64,000 nt of DNA from Coprinellus micaceus (GCA_951394405.1 OX596338.1:434001-498000), one strand, 5' to 3'; shown: positions 21,389 to 33,162, counted from the stretch's first letter. Numbers and translations are program-made. The notes: generated from the letters alone by a model not told the origin.

Positions 21389-23876
21389 CTATTCCCATCC
21401 GAAGACGAGAGCCTCTGACTCGTAGTCCAAGGGTGCAATCGAGGAACTGCGAAACCCCCATACCTCTTCATCAAGCTCTTCTGCATTCCTTTTGAAAGGC
21501 TGGTCACTTGGGAAGTACTTGAACCGCAAGTCAATGCCAGCCCCCACCAAATCCAAGCAGTCACCGCGAATGGAGAAAGTCGAGGAGTGGACCGAGAGAG
21601 GCTCGATTGGATAATACCAAACGCGTTAGCGAAAGGTGCTTCAGGTTCTTCGTGGCAAACTTGGTAGGCGGGTATGGTTCGTGCGGAATGGGGTCTGCGA
21701 CGTCGACTCCGAAGATAATGAGGTTGGGAGATTGGCGTAATATTCGATGGACGATGTGATGGCGGTACTTGAACTCCAGGCAGTCGTCTTGTGTGTAATC
21801 GACGCGACGAGGTTCCAGGTCTAGCACCTCCAGTTGTGAGCAGGGCAAAAAGGTGTCAAGGGGTACATCACTGCCCCCATTACCCAAGAACAAGGTGACT
21901 TCGCGCACTATGAAACCTTTTGACGCGGGCTTCCCGCGTCAGCCCGCGTCCGTACCCGTCGACCCGCGGCAGAGGCAGAGGCGAGGCGTCTTTGACGCAG
22001 AATGTCAGCCTGCGGCTCGGACAGGGACTTCGGAATCCCCTGTCAAGTCCTTTCGACGGCCTGGATGTGACATGGGCGGACGGGGAAAGCGATTCCATGT
22101 CAGTCCACGGTACAGAGCGTTGCGGCTGGTAAGGTAAGCGTTCAAATTCATCCCTCGTCTAATTTCTTACAAGTCCATTCGAACGGAGTTCAAATCGAGG
22201 GATATATAAGGCCAAGCGAAAGTGAAGAGGTCATGTCGTCTCTTTCCTCCCTTTCCTCTCACTACTGGATTGAACCCATCGTCACATAACAACCTTCCAT
22301 CGCTGTTTGCGCAAGGTGAGCGAGGATGAAACGTGCTGGGTATCCTTAGCTCATTACATCTACTATGCGTACTACAGACCAATTTGCTTCGACGTTCGGG
22401 AGGTGGAATACTGGTGAGCATAATTTCGGCGTCCCTGGTACGTTTGGGCTGACCTACGACTCCTGTTTCAACCGTTAGCCCACGCCAGCCTCCAGTCTGG
22501 AACCGGTGGCTGTCGTCGCACGATAGGCGCCCGGACGGACGACAGGAGACGGTGTCAGTGCGTCGGCGAATTCAATCGATCCTTCCTCAATCAGGACTGT
22601 TTCTCATCCTTTCCCCCTCAGAGGGTCGCTTTCATTCTCGCCCGATAGCTACTCGTACCACATATTCTGTAGTCCATGCGAACCGCAATGATATTTACAT
22701 TGGCACCCCATCTATTACCTATCTACGCGTGAAACCAATTATATTTTCCGAATCCAAATGAAATGGGTGGGCGCTGGGGGCGATATTGCCCTAACACCGA
22801 CGCGGTATCTCCTCGTCATGTCCGGGTTGTTTCCTTGGATATGACGGGGAATTGAACGTGTCACCCAGGACGGGTGCAAGTATGCGGCGTGGCCCTGACA
22901 TGAAAAAGCGGAAAATTTGACATGAAATGCCCCTGGCAGGGGGACGGGGACATTTCGGTGTCCTCGACGCGGAATCGTATGTCATGCACGCGGACTTCTC
23001 CCGGCCTGGACGAGGGAAGTCCGCGTCTAAACCGCGGGGGCCTGACGCGGGATATCCACGTCAAAAGGGTTCTTAGTGGCGGAGTCGAGTGTTGCTGAGG
23101 ATATTGAACTGAGGGAGAGCGTGGTGGTAGCCTTGCTCCTGGGTGCTGAAGCGCAGTTGAAATCGAATTCCAATTTCTTCACCTGCCGGAAGGGATTGTG
23201 GAACCGTTCACTGTTTAAGTCGTCCAGGAAATAGAATTTAAGTTCGTCCTCCGACTCATCTTGGATAGTCGTGATAAAGTGCTCCCATCGGGGAATGCTG
23301 TCGTTGAGAAGATAAAGAAAGTAGCGGACTTCACCCCCTGAGTTCGAGCGATATTCAGAGCGATCCCTGGTACAAATCGACAAAGGTAGGGACCGAGCCC
23401 GGGAGACCCAGTTGGTGTGCGCTTCCCGAATTGGCTGTTGTAATATGCGTTCGTCGGAACAAACTTCGGTCTTGTGTGAATCGACGTCCACAGTCGTGGG
23501 GTAAAATGGGCGAGGTGCCTCCACCGCCTACAGACATGGGTCACCAGAATGGGGGCGCAGGGGCGACAGCCAGTGGCGAAGCCTTTGCCGCGCATGCATT
23601 TGAGGAAGATTTCTTGGAGAACGTCGTCTGGAAGGCGACGAACAGGGACAGAAGAACCGTGTGGCCACCTACGTGCAGGCTCAAGGCGTGTATCGATGCT
23701 GTGACCATCGACCTCTGATGTTGGAGGCAAAAAAATTGTTCGTCCATGTCCTGGGCAGTAGCCTTGAGAGACCCGAGTTCCCGTTGAGCCGGAACCAGCA
23801 GCTCCCCGATGGTCGCGCACGCTTGTTCTGAAGGAGAGTAGTTGGTACCGAGGACCGACTGAAATGGGGAGTCAAT
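21389..23876 (-). pseudogene. Coiled-coil/F-box pseudogene interrupted by a TIR element
   Basis: Relic of the intronless family seen intact at 39718-41385 and 28573-30414. The N-terminal DSPFQSVLGTNYSPSEQACATI matches MDSPFVPLLATNYVPTEQEAGII of the 39.7-kb gene, but its start codon reads ATT. The F-box (RRLPDDVLQEIFLKCM, THVCRRWRHLAHFTPRLWTSI) is reached only through frame changes. At about 23068 the frame stops at an inserted element and resumes at 21915 with VREVTLFLGNGGSDVPL. The 3' part lacks roughly 180 residues compared with paralogues before the closing GIDLRFKYF...ALVFGWE. The intact reading frame is clearly lost. Confidence 0.8.
21917..23068. mobile_element. TIR element, about 1.15 kb, inside an F-box pseudogene
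   Basis: The ends are imperfect inverted repeats of about 30 bp. The left end reads CTTTTGACGCGGGCTTCCCG. The right end, complemented, reads CTTTTGACGTGGATATCCCG, and both continue into CGTCAGxCCC. The terminal zones are GC-rich with many GCGTC motifs, and the centre is AT-richer. No transposase frame is present. No clear target duplication was found, so exact borders are uncertain by a few bases. Confidence 0.7.
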
Positions 23877-25127
23877 CCCCGAGCCCGCTCCGGTGTCCCT
23901 TAGATATGTTGGGTAAGTTATTGGCGCTGAGTGGCACAGAGTGACGCGGAAGACGGCACTGCTCGACTGGGTACACACTTCCTGGACTTCGATCCATTCC
24001 ACTTAGCCACGAGTTGGAAAGTCTTGAAGTCACGGTAGTGTAGGAAGAGAGCGGGGGGATTTGCCACCGCGAACTTGAACTCGAACGGTCCCACAAACAC
24101 GGACAAATGGGAGCTCACATGATCGGTTTGGGCGTTAAGCGCTAAGCGCCCACTGTGTTCGCACCGCGTGCTGTCCGAGGGCGATCCACTACATGAGGCT
24201 GACGTAGTGAGAGAGGATGTCCGCCCACTACGATCGCGTCTGGGGAGGCTTGCATACGCTATTCCCACTAGGAGGCGTATATAAGGAACACAGGGAGGAT
24301 CGTTTGGCGCACTCCTCTTCTCCTTTTTTTTTTTTTTTTTTTTTTTGACAGTTAGAAACTGTCAAAGAAGAAAAAGAAATAGAGAAATAGAGAAGGCAAG
24401 GACCCGGACAGGAGCTTCAATATGCCGCCATCGCACCTGTAGCTCCCCGCTCATCATGTCGAGTATCACTGCAGTGGGGCATAAGGTACCACCATTTGGC
24501 TGTTGCACTCCCTTCTCATAGACCTCCCTCTACTTGCAGCCGCTGGCGGGACAGCGACGACCCTGATAGGCGCCCATAGACCTACGCCGGCCGCTGCCAT
24601 GCGCGACCCAGGTGTCGGTTTGTTTGGTCCCGCGTCACAGAGGAATCGGTGTGGAACACTCCTTGTTCTCAACCATCATCATCTCGATGTACGCTCATCT
24701 CGCCCAGCACACCCAAGCAGACCAAAGCATGCTGTCGCCGATCCCAAACCTGCCAAGGAAGACCTGTGAACCGTAGAGTGTTCTGGAGAGTCCCACACTG
24801 AACTCGACCAAATGACCACTCCCGTCATCACTTGTGATTCTTGGGTTGATTTACCCCGCACCGTGGGTCCGTTATGCCCTCGTCCCTGGCCCTCTCCCCG
24901 CACAACGCACGCGAGACTCCCGCCTAACGACCTCTCCGCAACTCCCATGCATGGTTCGATGCCAGGAACCGGTAGATGACCGGGAAAACGTCGGGCGCTC
25001 CCCATGGTCTGTGGAGACATAAATAGGAAGAATGCATTGGGGCACCACACCACCGGACGCTGGGTCACGGTTTCCACGCTCAAGGACCCTTGGTTTCTTC
25101 GTCACGACACGGCAATCTCGAAGAAAG
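23877..25127. other. Intergenic with palindrome, T-tract and hairpin
   Basis: 1.25 kb without a supported gene. It holds a near-palindrome GGGCGTTAAGCGCTAAGCGCCC (24130-24151), a run of 23 T (24324-24346) and a 10-bp hairpin right after it. A TATATAAGG sits at 24279, but no start codon with a continuing frame follows. Confidence 0.6.
24344..24366. repeat. Short perfect hairpin after a T-run
   Basis: TTTGACAGTT-AGA-AACTGTCAAA forms a 10-bp stem with a 3-nt loop and directly follows 23 consecutive T. It could be an element end or a chance structure. Confidence 0.6.
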
Positions 25128-26550
25128 ATGGTTTACTTAGCCCGTTTGGCGCGTCTGCTCGTCCCAGGACTCATCGCGGTTGTCCTTGGGAGCGCGGTCT
25201 CTTCACAGAAGCTTGAGGAGCGGGGGCCAGCCGTGATCACCCCTCCCAACAGAGCACTGAATCATTGGGTTGACTCTTGGGCGTCGATGCCCCAGCTCAC
25301 CGAGCCACAAAACCTACCCCCTGCGCCGTTCAACGCCACAGGACTCGTGTTCGCCAACACCACCGTTCGCCAGACCGTGCGCCTCACCCTGGGTGGGGAT
25401 CTCCTCCGAATCAGGATCTCGAACGCGTTTGGAGGAAGCAACCTCCCCATCACGGGTGTGAGCGTCGCTTTGCCTGCTGGCGGGGCGTCCGGAATTAGCG
25501 AGGTGCAGGCAGGGACGAGCCAGCGGGTTACGTTTAGTGGGGAAGAGAGTGTGCTAATTCCGCAAGGTGCTCTTGTGGTATCCGATCCTATTCGGTTGAA
25601 GCCTCCTGTCAAGGCGACGACGATCCTTACGGTGACGATCTACTCGAAGGAGGGTCAGACGACGAACTCGGTCACTTCACATCCCGGAAGCAGGACTACC
25701 AGCTGGTTTGCGAAAGGGGACCATTTGGACGCGACAGACCTTCCAGCGGCAGTTGAAGGCCAGGCGGAGGGTGAGGCGAAGATCGGTGTTGCTCACTGGT
25801 ACTGGCTGAGCGCTGTGGAGGTGTGGGCTGCCAAGAGGAACACTGCGGTTGTCATCGTCGGGGACAGTATCACAGACGGACGAGGGAGCACGGATAACGC
25901 TAACAACCGGTGCGTACCACTTATTCCTCCCTCTGCAGTGCACTGTCTGATTTAGCCTCTCTCTTAACAGTTGGCCTGATCTTCTCTTGAACCGCCTCCT
26001 CGCTTCTCGCAGGCCCTCACTCCAGTCTCTCGCCCTCATCAACCAAGCTGCGGGAGGAAACCGTATCCTCAATGACGGTCTCGGACCCAACGCTCTCTCC
26101 CGCATCGACCGAGATGTCCTTGCACATTCCTCCGTCACTCACGCCATCGTCTTCGAGGGCGTTAACGATATTGGAACGGCCTCGACCGATGCTGACGTCC
26201 AAGCAGCTCTCGCCAACCGCATCATCTGGTCCTTCAAGCAAATTGTTGAACGTCTCCACGCTCATGATATCGTCGCTATTGGAGCCACTATAACGCCATT
26301 CAACGGACCTAGCCAGGACGGATACAGCCACCCGAACAGGGAGGCAACGAGGAAGAAAGTCAACGAGTGGATTAGGACAAGCAGGGTGTTCGACGCTGTG
26401 GCAGACTTCGACAAGGTCCTTGCGGATCCCAAGGTTCCCGAGCAGCTCCTGGAGGCGTATAATACGGGAGACTACTTGCATCCCAACGTTGCTGGTTTCC
26501 AAGCGATTGTCGACAAATTCCCGTTGAACGTATTCGACTTGAGGTTGTAG
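25128..26550 (+). CDS. Secreted SGNH/GDSL-type hydrolase
   Basis: Exons 25128-25909 and 25971-26550 give 453 aa. The N-terminus MVYLARLARLLVPGLIAVVL is a signal peptide, which fixes the start. Residues about 35-235 form an N-terminal beta-rich domain (WVDSWASMPQL is shared by this subgroup). The SGNH hydrolase domain follows: block I VIVGDSITDGRG (catalytic Ser near 247), block II GGNRIL, block III EGVNDIG, and the Asp-His pair in GDYLHPNVAGF (near 428). These are secreted esterases or lipases with broad acyl-ester substrates; the physiological substrate is not predictable. The single intron interrupts the codon after STDNANN. Confidence 0.9.
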
Positions 26551-27513
26551 GATACTTTAGGCAAAACGTGTTCAAGTACCTGGGTCTAATAACAGGACTT
26601 TCTCACTTGTACGGCGGGCTCCGCTCCATTTACAAGCACTGCTGAGTGGCCGTTTCCGCTCTTGTTTAAACCCACCACAGGCCAGACCCGAATGCCGTCC
26701 TGAGGCTTTCAAATTCCCTTCCCAAGTTTCTCTACACAACCCCTCATCGCCTCACCCAGCCATCGTTGAAGCTTTGAAGACCTTCTCTGCACCGTTATGG
26801 TTTTATGTCCTCGGAGCATCGCCCCCCAGTAGCAGATCTTACACAGACAGTAGCCGATAGCCGCCTCTGTGAAGAATGGGCGCCCTAGACGGCGACATTT
26901 CAGATGCCCTTACGTTTATAGAACAGAGAAGAGTATCACGGATGGGATCACCCTGACTTTGCGAGCGTCGCTTCGCATTCAGTTACTCAGCTCGCTCCCG
27001 ATGACCACCCAATGATTGCAAGAGATCGACATCACGGTTTGCGATAGGTACCCTAGAAGCACCACCCCACCCTGGTGGCGAGGATGGTTGAAGTAGAAGG
27101 CACAACCAGACCGCTAAAAAGTGAACTCCTGTCCCCGGTGGAACAGATAAACTATCAAAAATGGCGACGAGGGTAGCATTGTGACTGTAGATGCAAGTAA
27201 TATGAACCCGTTACTTGCGAAGACTCCACGACTGAGTAATAGGCTAATGTAACCTCGAGTAGCGGCTCAGCCGTACCCTAGCAAATTGATACGTTTCATT
27301 TATCATCGCCAACGACTTTGTATACGCTCTATCGCCCTCCCTTCATCGAAAGCTAAACAAGCGCCCAGAGCAGACAGGGGCTATTTCGGCCCAACGGACC
27401 GCGGACTCGTCCGGCCCGGGAATGGTCGCGGTGAGGCCTGTCAGGGCTGCGGTTGTTCTTGGTTTGTTTAGCACTTCCATCTGGTTCTTGTTTCGAGCAC
27501 ACGACTCAGCGAT
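26551..27513. other. Intergenic region without supported gene
   Basis: About 960 bp. Mixed composition, no open frame over 65 codons with family features, no clear repeat. Confidence 0.55.
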
Positions 27514-28372
27514 ATGAGCACCCAAGAAGATGATACCCACCCCATTAGGATCACGAGTCAAGGGAAAATCAAGAATTGGGTGTCTTTTGCCCTGAAATCC
27601 TTCCAGGTACGAATCTCACACGGAATCTCTTTCAAGAGGAGTGTATCCAAAGATGGGTCGCTCATAACACGTTCTTTACGCGCCCAGGAAAACCCAGGCC
27701 TGCCTTTAGCCTTCCATACAATCCCGCCGACTCCCTCTACCTCGAAATCTAGCCCGAAAGACGCGAACAACGCGCAAAAGCAGAAACTCGCGTCATCCAC
27801 AGCGCTAGTACCGAGGCTCGTAAGCGTGGTGGAGATCGTGAAGCGGGAGTATATGAAGGAACTGAAGGAGAAGAAGGCGAGTAGAATGAAGGGGTTGTAC
27901 CAGTACAATGAGATTGGTACTTTGGAGGAGGAGCGAAACGACGGCGATGACCATGGGGAGGAGAGCAGGGAGGAGAAGAGAGCGGGCAAGATTATCGAGG
28001 CGTTGTCTGGAAAGAATCAGTGCGTTCACCTGGTCAACCCTCGGAGTATCTATGACTGACTTTCTTCACCGTACTCGCAGTGTACGGCAAACGCAGACGC
28101 CTTTCATGAGGATAACACTGTCCACGATCGAGCTACCGCATCTACAAGCTTCAGGTGCAACGTCAGTGTCTTTCGCGACACTAGCTTTGTCATTATCGAA
28201 CACTAAACGCGTCGCATGTAGGTACCAACCACCAGAAACGCGTAAAATATCGAAATCGGCGAAAGCTCGAGCTGCGAAACGGAGAAAGAGGGAGGCAGGC
28301 GAGCATAAGGATGGAGGAGAGCCTGAGACACCACTGTCACCTCAAGATGCACAAATGGAAAATTCTGACTGA
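27514..28372 (+). CDS. RNase P/MRP subunit POP7 (Rpp20)-like Alba protein
   Basis: Four exons (27514-27606, 27688-28019, 28081-28161, 28222-28372) give 218 aa. RITSQGKIKNWVSFALKSFQ, LPLAFHTIPPTP, VVEIVKREYMKEL and FMRITLSTIELPHL match the layout I know from fungal Rpp20/Pop7-like proteins with an Alba fold. These bind the RNA of RNase P/MRP in the nucleolus. The C-terminus is a basic tail (SKSAKARAAKRRKREAG) then an acidic end. Intron 1 is 81 nt, in frame and stop-free, so retention would add 27 residues; splicing is favoured because the Alba strand then becomes continuous. The family call rests on motif memory. Confidence 0.65.
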
Positions 28373-28572
28373 ACGACACCCTTCTCTTTTTAGAGACCTT
28401 CACTTGAGCCGAGCACCGTTTCGTGCCACGAAACGTGCTGCTTGGCCATGGGATGAATCGAGGTGCAGCTCTCTGGGTATAATGTTGCCATGAAGGCCCC
28501 TCAGCCCTGGTACAAACATGGAAGGGCGTTGGTATAGCTATGCGATCGGCATCGTCACTCAGGCGTGGCCCT

Positions 28573-30414
28573 TCATTTCCACCCAAACGCGAACGGGTTG
28601 GTGTCGTCAAGCTCCAACGGTTTCAAGAGGGTCAATTCACCGAGCTCCCCCTGTTCAACCGTTCGACCCCACCGAATATTCTTCTTCGGCCGGCCATATT
28701 CTTCTGGAGCGTAGCTTAGTCGGAGGTCGAGCCCCGCGTCCAACAAAGCCGCGCAGTCCCCTCGGATGTCTTCTTCCATGAATCTCCCAAATTCGATGTG
28801 GACCTGCTTCATTGGAACCGGGGGAAGCGGATATGATGATCGCTGGAAGAGGAAGTTCGCCAGGGTTCTGTCGGTAAAGAAAGTGTTGTTTGACCATCTC
28901 AGGTACTGAAGGTTAGGACAGAAGTGTGGGCCCTCTCGCCCAGCTTTGGGGGTGAGGCAGTCGAGCACTTCGTCGCCCCATTTCGCCACCACTGACGTTT
29001 TCGTCGCCTCGAAGTCTGTTTCGGTGAACATTTGCGTCAAATGCAGCTGAACTAGGCGAGGGAGCTTTGCGAGAGTGGCGATTAGATCCTCAACCATCAT
29101 AAATCCTGGTTCCAGCGTCAGCGACGTCAAAGATCGTCCGACAGCGTCAATGAGGCGACCCAGAGAGGCCAGGTGCACCCCCGGGTTTTGCGCAAACCAG
29201 TCCTCCAGCTGATCCCGGCTCCGGAGGCTGAGCGAAGTCATTGAGGGGAACTCGAAGGAAGGCAGGAAGTCGAGATCAGTTTCATTGAGGAGGTCGGGGA
29301 AGGACAGTGTCATGTGCTTCAGATGCTTCATGACAAACTTGGTCGGGGGAAACGAGAAGCGATCGTAGTCGTCGACGTCGGCATTGAATTGGACGAGGTT
29401 TGGGCTGTGTCGCAATAAATCGTAGACGACATTGCCAGGCAGCTCACGTACAGTCTTAGCTTTGTCGTAGTGGACGCGGTACCGCATATCCAAAACTTCC
29501 AACCTTTCACAGGGCAGGTAAGAGGCGATGGGGAATTCGGTGACGTTGTTATTGAGGTCGCGAAAGAATATTCCATCGTCGATGCCGAGGAATAGTTTTC
29601 GGAGACGACTGTTGCGCTCCAAACCCATGGCCTTGAGCGTGGCGTCGTATGCGTTTCGCATGCCCTCGAGGGCCTCGAGTCCGGTGCTCCTAAAGCAGAT
29701 GGATAGATTGAGCTCCAGGGTCGAGACTTGAAGCAACAGGTTTGGAGCTCCTGACTCTTCCAGGTAGCGTATCAGCCCCCAAATATCAGGGCCCCCACAC
29801 TTCATCGTCATTTTGAGGTCACTCCAACGATGGAACGTGGGCCGTAGCACCCGGAAGATGTCAATATCCTTTGAGCCGAGCCTGGCCAGTGAATTATAGG
29901 CTTGGCAGGAAACCGATAGAGGCAAAGCCGCTCCTGTACGAGACAGCCAACCCCGCATGTTATCGTTTCTCCTCTCGGCCTTTGCCCCGTTGTCGTAGTA
30001 CTCGAAAAGCACCTTGGTCCAGAGGCGGGGAGTCGAGTGTGCAATATGTCGCCACCGGCTGCAGACTTGAGACAAGAGTAATGGTACGTCTCTGCTGCGT
30101 TCGAGTGGGGGGTGACCGGACGAGGCCAAGCACCAAAGGAATATTTCTCGGTATACATCTTCCGGGAGTGCACGGGCTGGTGAGAGGAGTGCCCGATGGT
30201 CCTGAATGTCGTCCCGAATAACGCGAGTGGTTCTTTCAACCTCGTCCAATTTTTCCCGGAGCTGCAATATTTCTTCTCGGATTTCCAAGGTTTTATCCCT
30301 GTGAGCGTGGTATTCACCCTCTCGAAGTTCGATATATTTCATGATTAGTCCACGCTCTTCCTCGGATGGAATGTGGTTCGACTCTAACACCCTTGGTTCG
30401 ATTGGTGACTTCAT
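28573..30414 (-). CDS. Coiled-coil/F-box-like protein, intronless family
   Basis: A single-exon frame of 613 aa. Residues about 15-75 form a coiled coil (LEIREEILQLREKLDEVERT). The F-box-like motif follows (ARALPEDVYREIFLWCLA, then LSQVCSRWRHIAHSTPRLWTKV), then an LRR-like body, ending in LDAGLDLRLSYAPEEYG. This is the standard build of Agaricomycete F-box proteins thought to act as SCF adaptors. Its paralogue at 39718-41385 aligns along the whole length; the pseudogene at 21.4-23.9 kb is a broken third copy. A 621-bp hAT-like MITE starts 115 bp upstream of the ATG and may affect its promoter. Confidence 0.88.
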   Translation of the reverse strand: MKSPIEPRVLESNHIPSEEERGLIMKYIELREGEYHAHRDKTLEIREEILQLREKLDEVERTTRVIRDDIQDHRALLSPARALPEDVYREIFLWCLASSGHPPLERSRDVPLLLSQVCSRWRHIAHSTPRLWTKVLFEYYDNGAKAERRNDNMRGWLSRTGAALPLSVSCQAYNSLARLGSKDIDIFRVLRPTFHRWSDLKMTMKCGGPDIWGLIRYLEESGAPNLLLQVSTLELNLSICFRSTGLEALEGMRNAYDATLKAMGLERNSRLRKLFLGIDDGIFFRDLNNNVTEFPIASYLPCERLEVLDMRYRVHYDKAKTVRELPGNVVYDLLRHSPNLVQFNADVDDYDRFSFPPTKFVMKHLKHMTLSFPDLLNETDLDFLPSFEFPSMTSLSLRSRDQLEDWFAQNPGVHLASLGRLIDAVGRSLTSLTLEPGFMMVEDLIATLAKLPRLVQLHLTQMFTETDFEATKTSVVAKWGDEVLDCLTPKAGREGPHFCPNLQYLRWSNNTFFTDRTLANFLFQRSSYPLPPVPMKQVHIEFGRFMEEDIRGDCAALLDAGLDLRLSYAPEEYGRPKKNIRWGRTVEQGELGELTLLKPLELDDTNPFAFGWK

Positions 30415-31597
30415 TTTCGACTGAAAAGGCCTATCAGTAACGATTTATCCAAGCAACAACAGCACGAAACGCTTAGAAAAGCACGCACCTTTTCGGATGG
30501 ACCTGGAGCATCCATGGAGCGGTCCTAGTAAGGCTCCAACTGAATAGATTAGGATTAGACCTCGGGGCCTAAGTATCTAGTAATCATATTCTACTCAGTA
30601 ATCACTTGGTCTAATCGATTAGTGCCTAATTCTACTCAGTTTTTTCGGCAGCTCCAAATCGGCCAGCATCCTCAAAGGCCCTCTACTATTTTGGCATGTC
30701 CTTGGGTGGTTGGGTAAGGCGGAGGTGTATACTGTTGATCCATAGCTTGGTGATGAGAGCCTGGGTTCCAGTCACAATGTGAATTGGACATTGAGCTTTG
30801 AGCTTTCGCACCGATAGGCACTTCTAATGCCTGGTCAGTATAGACTTGCTCTGGAGACCACTAGGTCATGACTTGTGGATCCATTTTGAGTTTTGGGAAT
30901 GTTGGACCATATGCAACAGGCAAGCAACAGAAGAAATCTGACAAGGCCTGTACCACACAATCACCCTCTTCCAGCCTACATGAGGTGTTTCTCTGCCAAA
31001 ATTGCACATCCCTCCACTACTGAGTAGTCAATTGATTACTGATTAATTACTGGGTACTTAGGACCAGAAAATCTGCCTACTTCTAATCAGTATTCTACAC
31101 AGTAATTACTGAGTATACTCAGTAAGTACTCTATTCCATTGGACCCTTAGGTCCTAGTGAGCGTACTAGTGGACGAGCCGTGGGTGTCGAGGACAACAGA
31201 CGCCCGCGTGTCGATTCGCGCCGCCAGCTGCCGGAATCGGATCACCACCCGTCGCCCAGTGATCCGGGGAGGCGCCTGCACGCCGCCTCGTCGCTTCGGA
31301 GTGGAGCCAAGTGAAGTGAAGGAGAAGTCAAAGCATTGCTATTGAGATTTTTAATCATTCCAGAACATTGGGTATGCATATCTACATGTGCATGTGAAGC
31401 CCGGCCCTCTACAGATCATACTTTTTATCTATTCGTCTTTGTATTGTCAAATTCTCGGAAGGCCAAGCTACAGCGTCGGAGAAGCAAGAATTGTTCTTGT
31501 CTACGACAATTGCCAAAGCCAAGTTAGCATCTCCACTTTCTCGGAGAGTTGGACCAAGAAATACGTACTTACTGCGCCAAGAAGCGAACATTGTTCA
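30415..31597. other. Intergenic dominated by a MITE
   Basis: Contains the element at 30529-31149. The remaining 31158-31597 shows no gene. The short stretch 30415-30520 is all that separates the F-box ATG from the element. Confidence 0.6.
30529..31149. mobile_element. hAT-like MITE, 621 bp, upstream of an F-box gene
   Basis: Identical 8-bp direct repeats GGTCCTAG flank it at 30521-30528 and 31150-31157. The ends are inverted repeats of about 21 bp with three mismatches (TAAGGCTCCAACTGAATAGA and, complemented, TAAGGGTCCAATGGAATAGA). The interior is AT-rich with many ACTCAGTAATCAC/GAGTAATTACTG variants on both strands. No coding frame. The 8-bp duplication indicates hAT-type transposition. Confidence 0.85.
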
Positions 31598-32948
31598 CTA
31601 GCATGAGAAGGATTCAACTTCGAGCTTCTGGACTCGTTTAGCAGTGCTCGAGAAAGTTTCGAGTAACTGAGCCTCGAGTATGGGGCGTGCCTCTACCACA
31701 AGGTCGCCGTGTTCCGGAACCCCAGGCAGACCAAAGCCCACTCGAAGGTGGACGGAACAGAGACTCGGTAGGATGCGCGGGGATGCAAGGAGAGTGTCGA
31801 GGTGTTGCCATCCTTGTCCGAAGAAAGAAATCTGAGAAATGGGCGTATTCAGGGGGCCCGAATGGTCGCCCCACCACAAGATGATAGCAGAGAACTCCGT
31901 GACAGATGGTTGAGGGTGGCGGTCGATGAGAGCGACGATGAACCGGGGAAGTAGGTCGGAAAATGGGATCTCGCCTGTCCCACCATAGCCACTCCGTACA
32001 TCAAGGTGGATGGTAAACGACCGGAGGTTGGGTAAAGGGGGCAAGCTTCGACTGCTAGACTCTACATCCTTCAAGACCTGGCCTGTTGATGAGGACTAGT
32101 ATGTTAGTGAAGGTAGTGATATCGCATGATTGGACCGTACCCAAATTGTAATCGCCTCCATTGAGGTGTCGCGCATGGCAGTAATATTTGAATTGAAGCG
32201 ACTTCAAAGTCACAGGCAGATTTCTTGCTGAAAGGATATTGTCCCATCTGAATACATGCTCTCGCATCGAGCTGATTGAGAGGGACAGATCTACGAGGCT
32301 TGGATAGGTTCGTAGAGAGTGGGAGCGGGAGAGGGTGTCCAGAAGCTGGGGGTCTTCCATGCCTTGATTAACAGGTTGCAGCGCCCAGAGCCCGTGAGGG
32401 TTACGCTCCTCAGAGAAGGAGATGCCCCAATCCACGACAAGATGCTGAAGAGAGGACAGTTCCAAAAGCTTCTTAAGGGGGAAGTTGGTTATCATGCAGA
32501 TGGAAATGGAGGATGGCCGATGCTGCAACAAAACATCGATCGCTTTCCTGCAGGTCGAGCCCATGAGTTTCCAGTGAACACCTTTCATGGGGATAAGTTG
32601 AATACGCTCGATGCCGCTTGAGAGCCGAGCGATACTCAGCATGGATGTTTGAATTTTGGTGTCTCTTTCGGAGGGGTCAAACGTGAGGCCCTCCATATTG
32701 CACTCCGCACGGAAGCTGCGAATATACTTGCAGAGGTGAGGGAATTCCTCGAAGATCCTGGCTCCCTTCCCGGCCTCGCTCGGGACACCAAAGTAAACTT
32801 CTTCGAAGATGTGTGAATAGGATCGGTCGAGGAAGCATCGAGAAGCGAGAGCAAGTCTCCACAATGAGGCCCTGTCCCCGGGGGAACATAGGGTGTGGGC
32901 GTCAATAACGAGATCTAGGATCTCCTGAGGGAGTGCAGGGACCGGCAT
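31598..32948 (-). CDS. F-box protein, two-exon family (copy 3)
   Basis: Exons 32948-32141 and 32082-31598 (phase-1 intron, 58 nt) give 430 aa. The F-box reads ALPQEILDLVIDAHTLC then LWRLALASRCFLDRSYSHIFEEV. Later leucine-rich strands include LELSSLQHLVVDWG and YPSLVDLSLSISSM, and exon 2 begins QVLKDVESSSRSLPPLPNL. The ATG at 32948 directly precedes PVPALPQEIL; an upstream in-frame ATG at 33041 was not preferred because paralogues start near the F-box. The 214-bp gap to VPS11 upstream in the same orientation must include its promoter. Confidence 0.87.
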
Positions 32949-33162
32949 GTTAGGGAGCGGTGGTGGAGAGCGATGGTCGAAGTTAGAGCTAATCGATATC
33001 ATCACTAGAATCAAATGAATGGCGGAGGCTGAACCGAACAAACTCAGTTCGAAATTTCTTCACAATGATTTGCACCCACTTCACAAACTAAACGTCATGT
33101 TCAAAAAGTGGCACAATCACTTGCAAACGGCGTCTAGGGACGGGCCACATATCTCAACCGAC

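Noticed and set aside
22149..22203. ATCCCTCG...CGAGGGAT pairing ends with an internal GTTCAAATC, suggesting a tRNA
   Set aside because: The span is only about 55 nt, too short for a tRNA, and the T-arm does not pair. It lies inside a transposable element.
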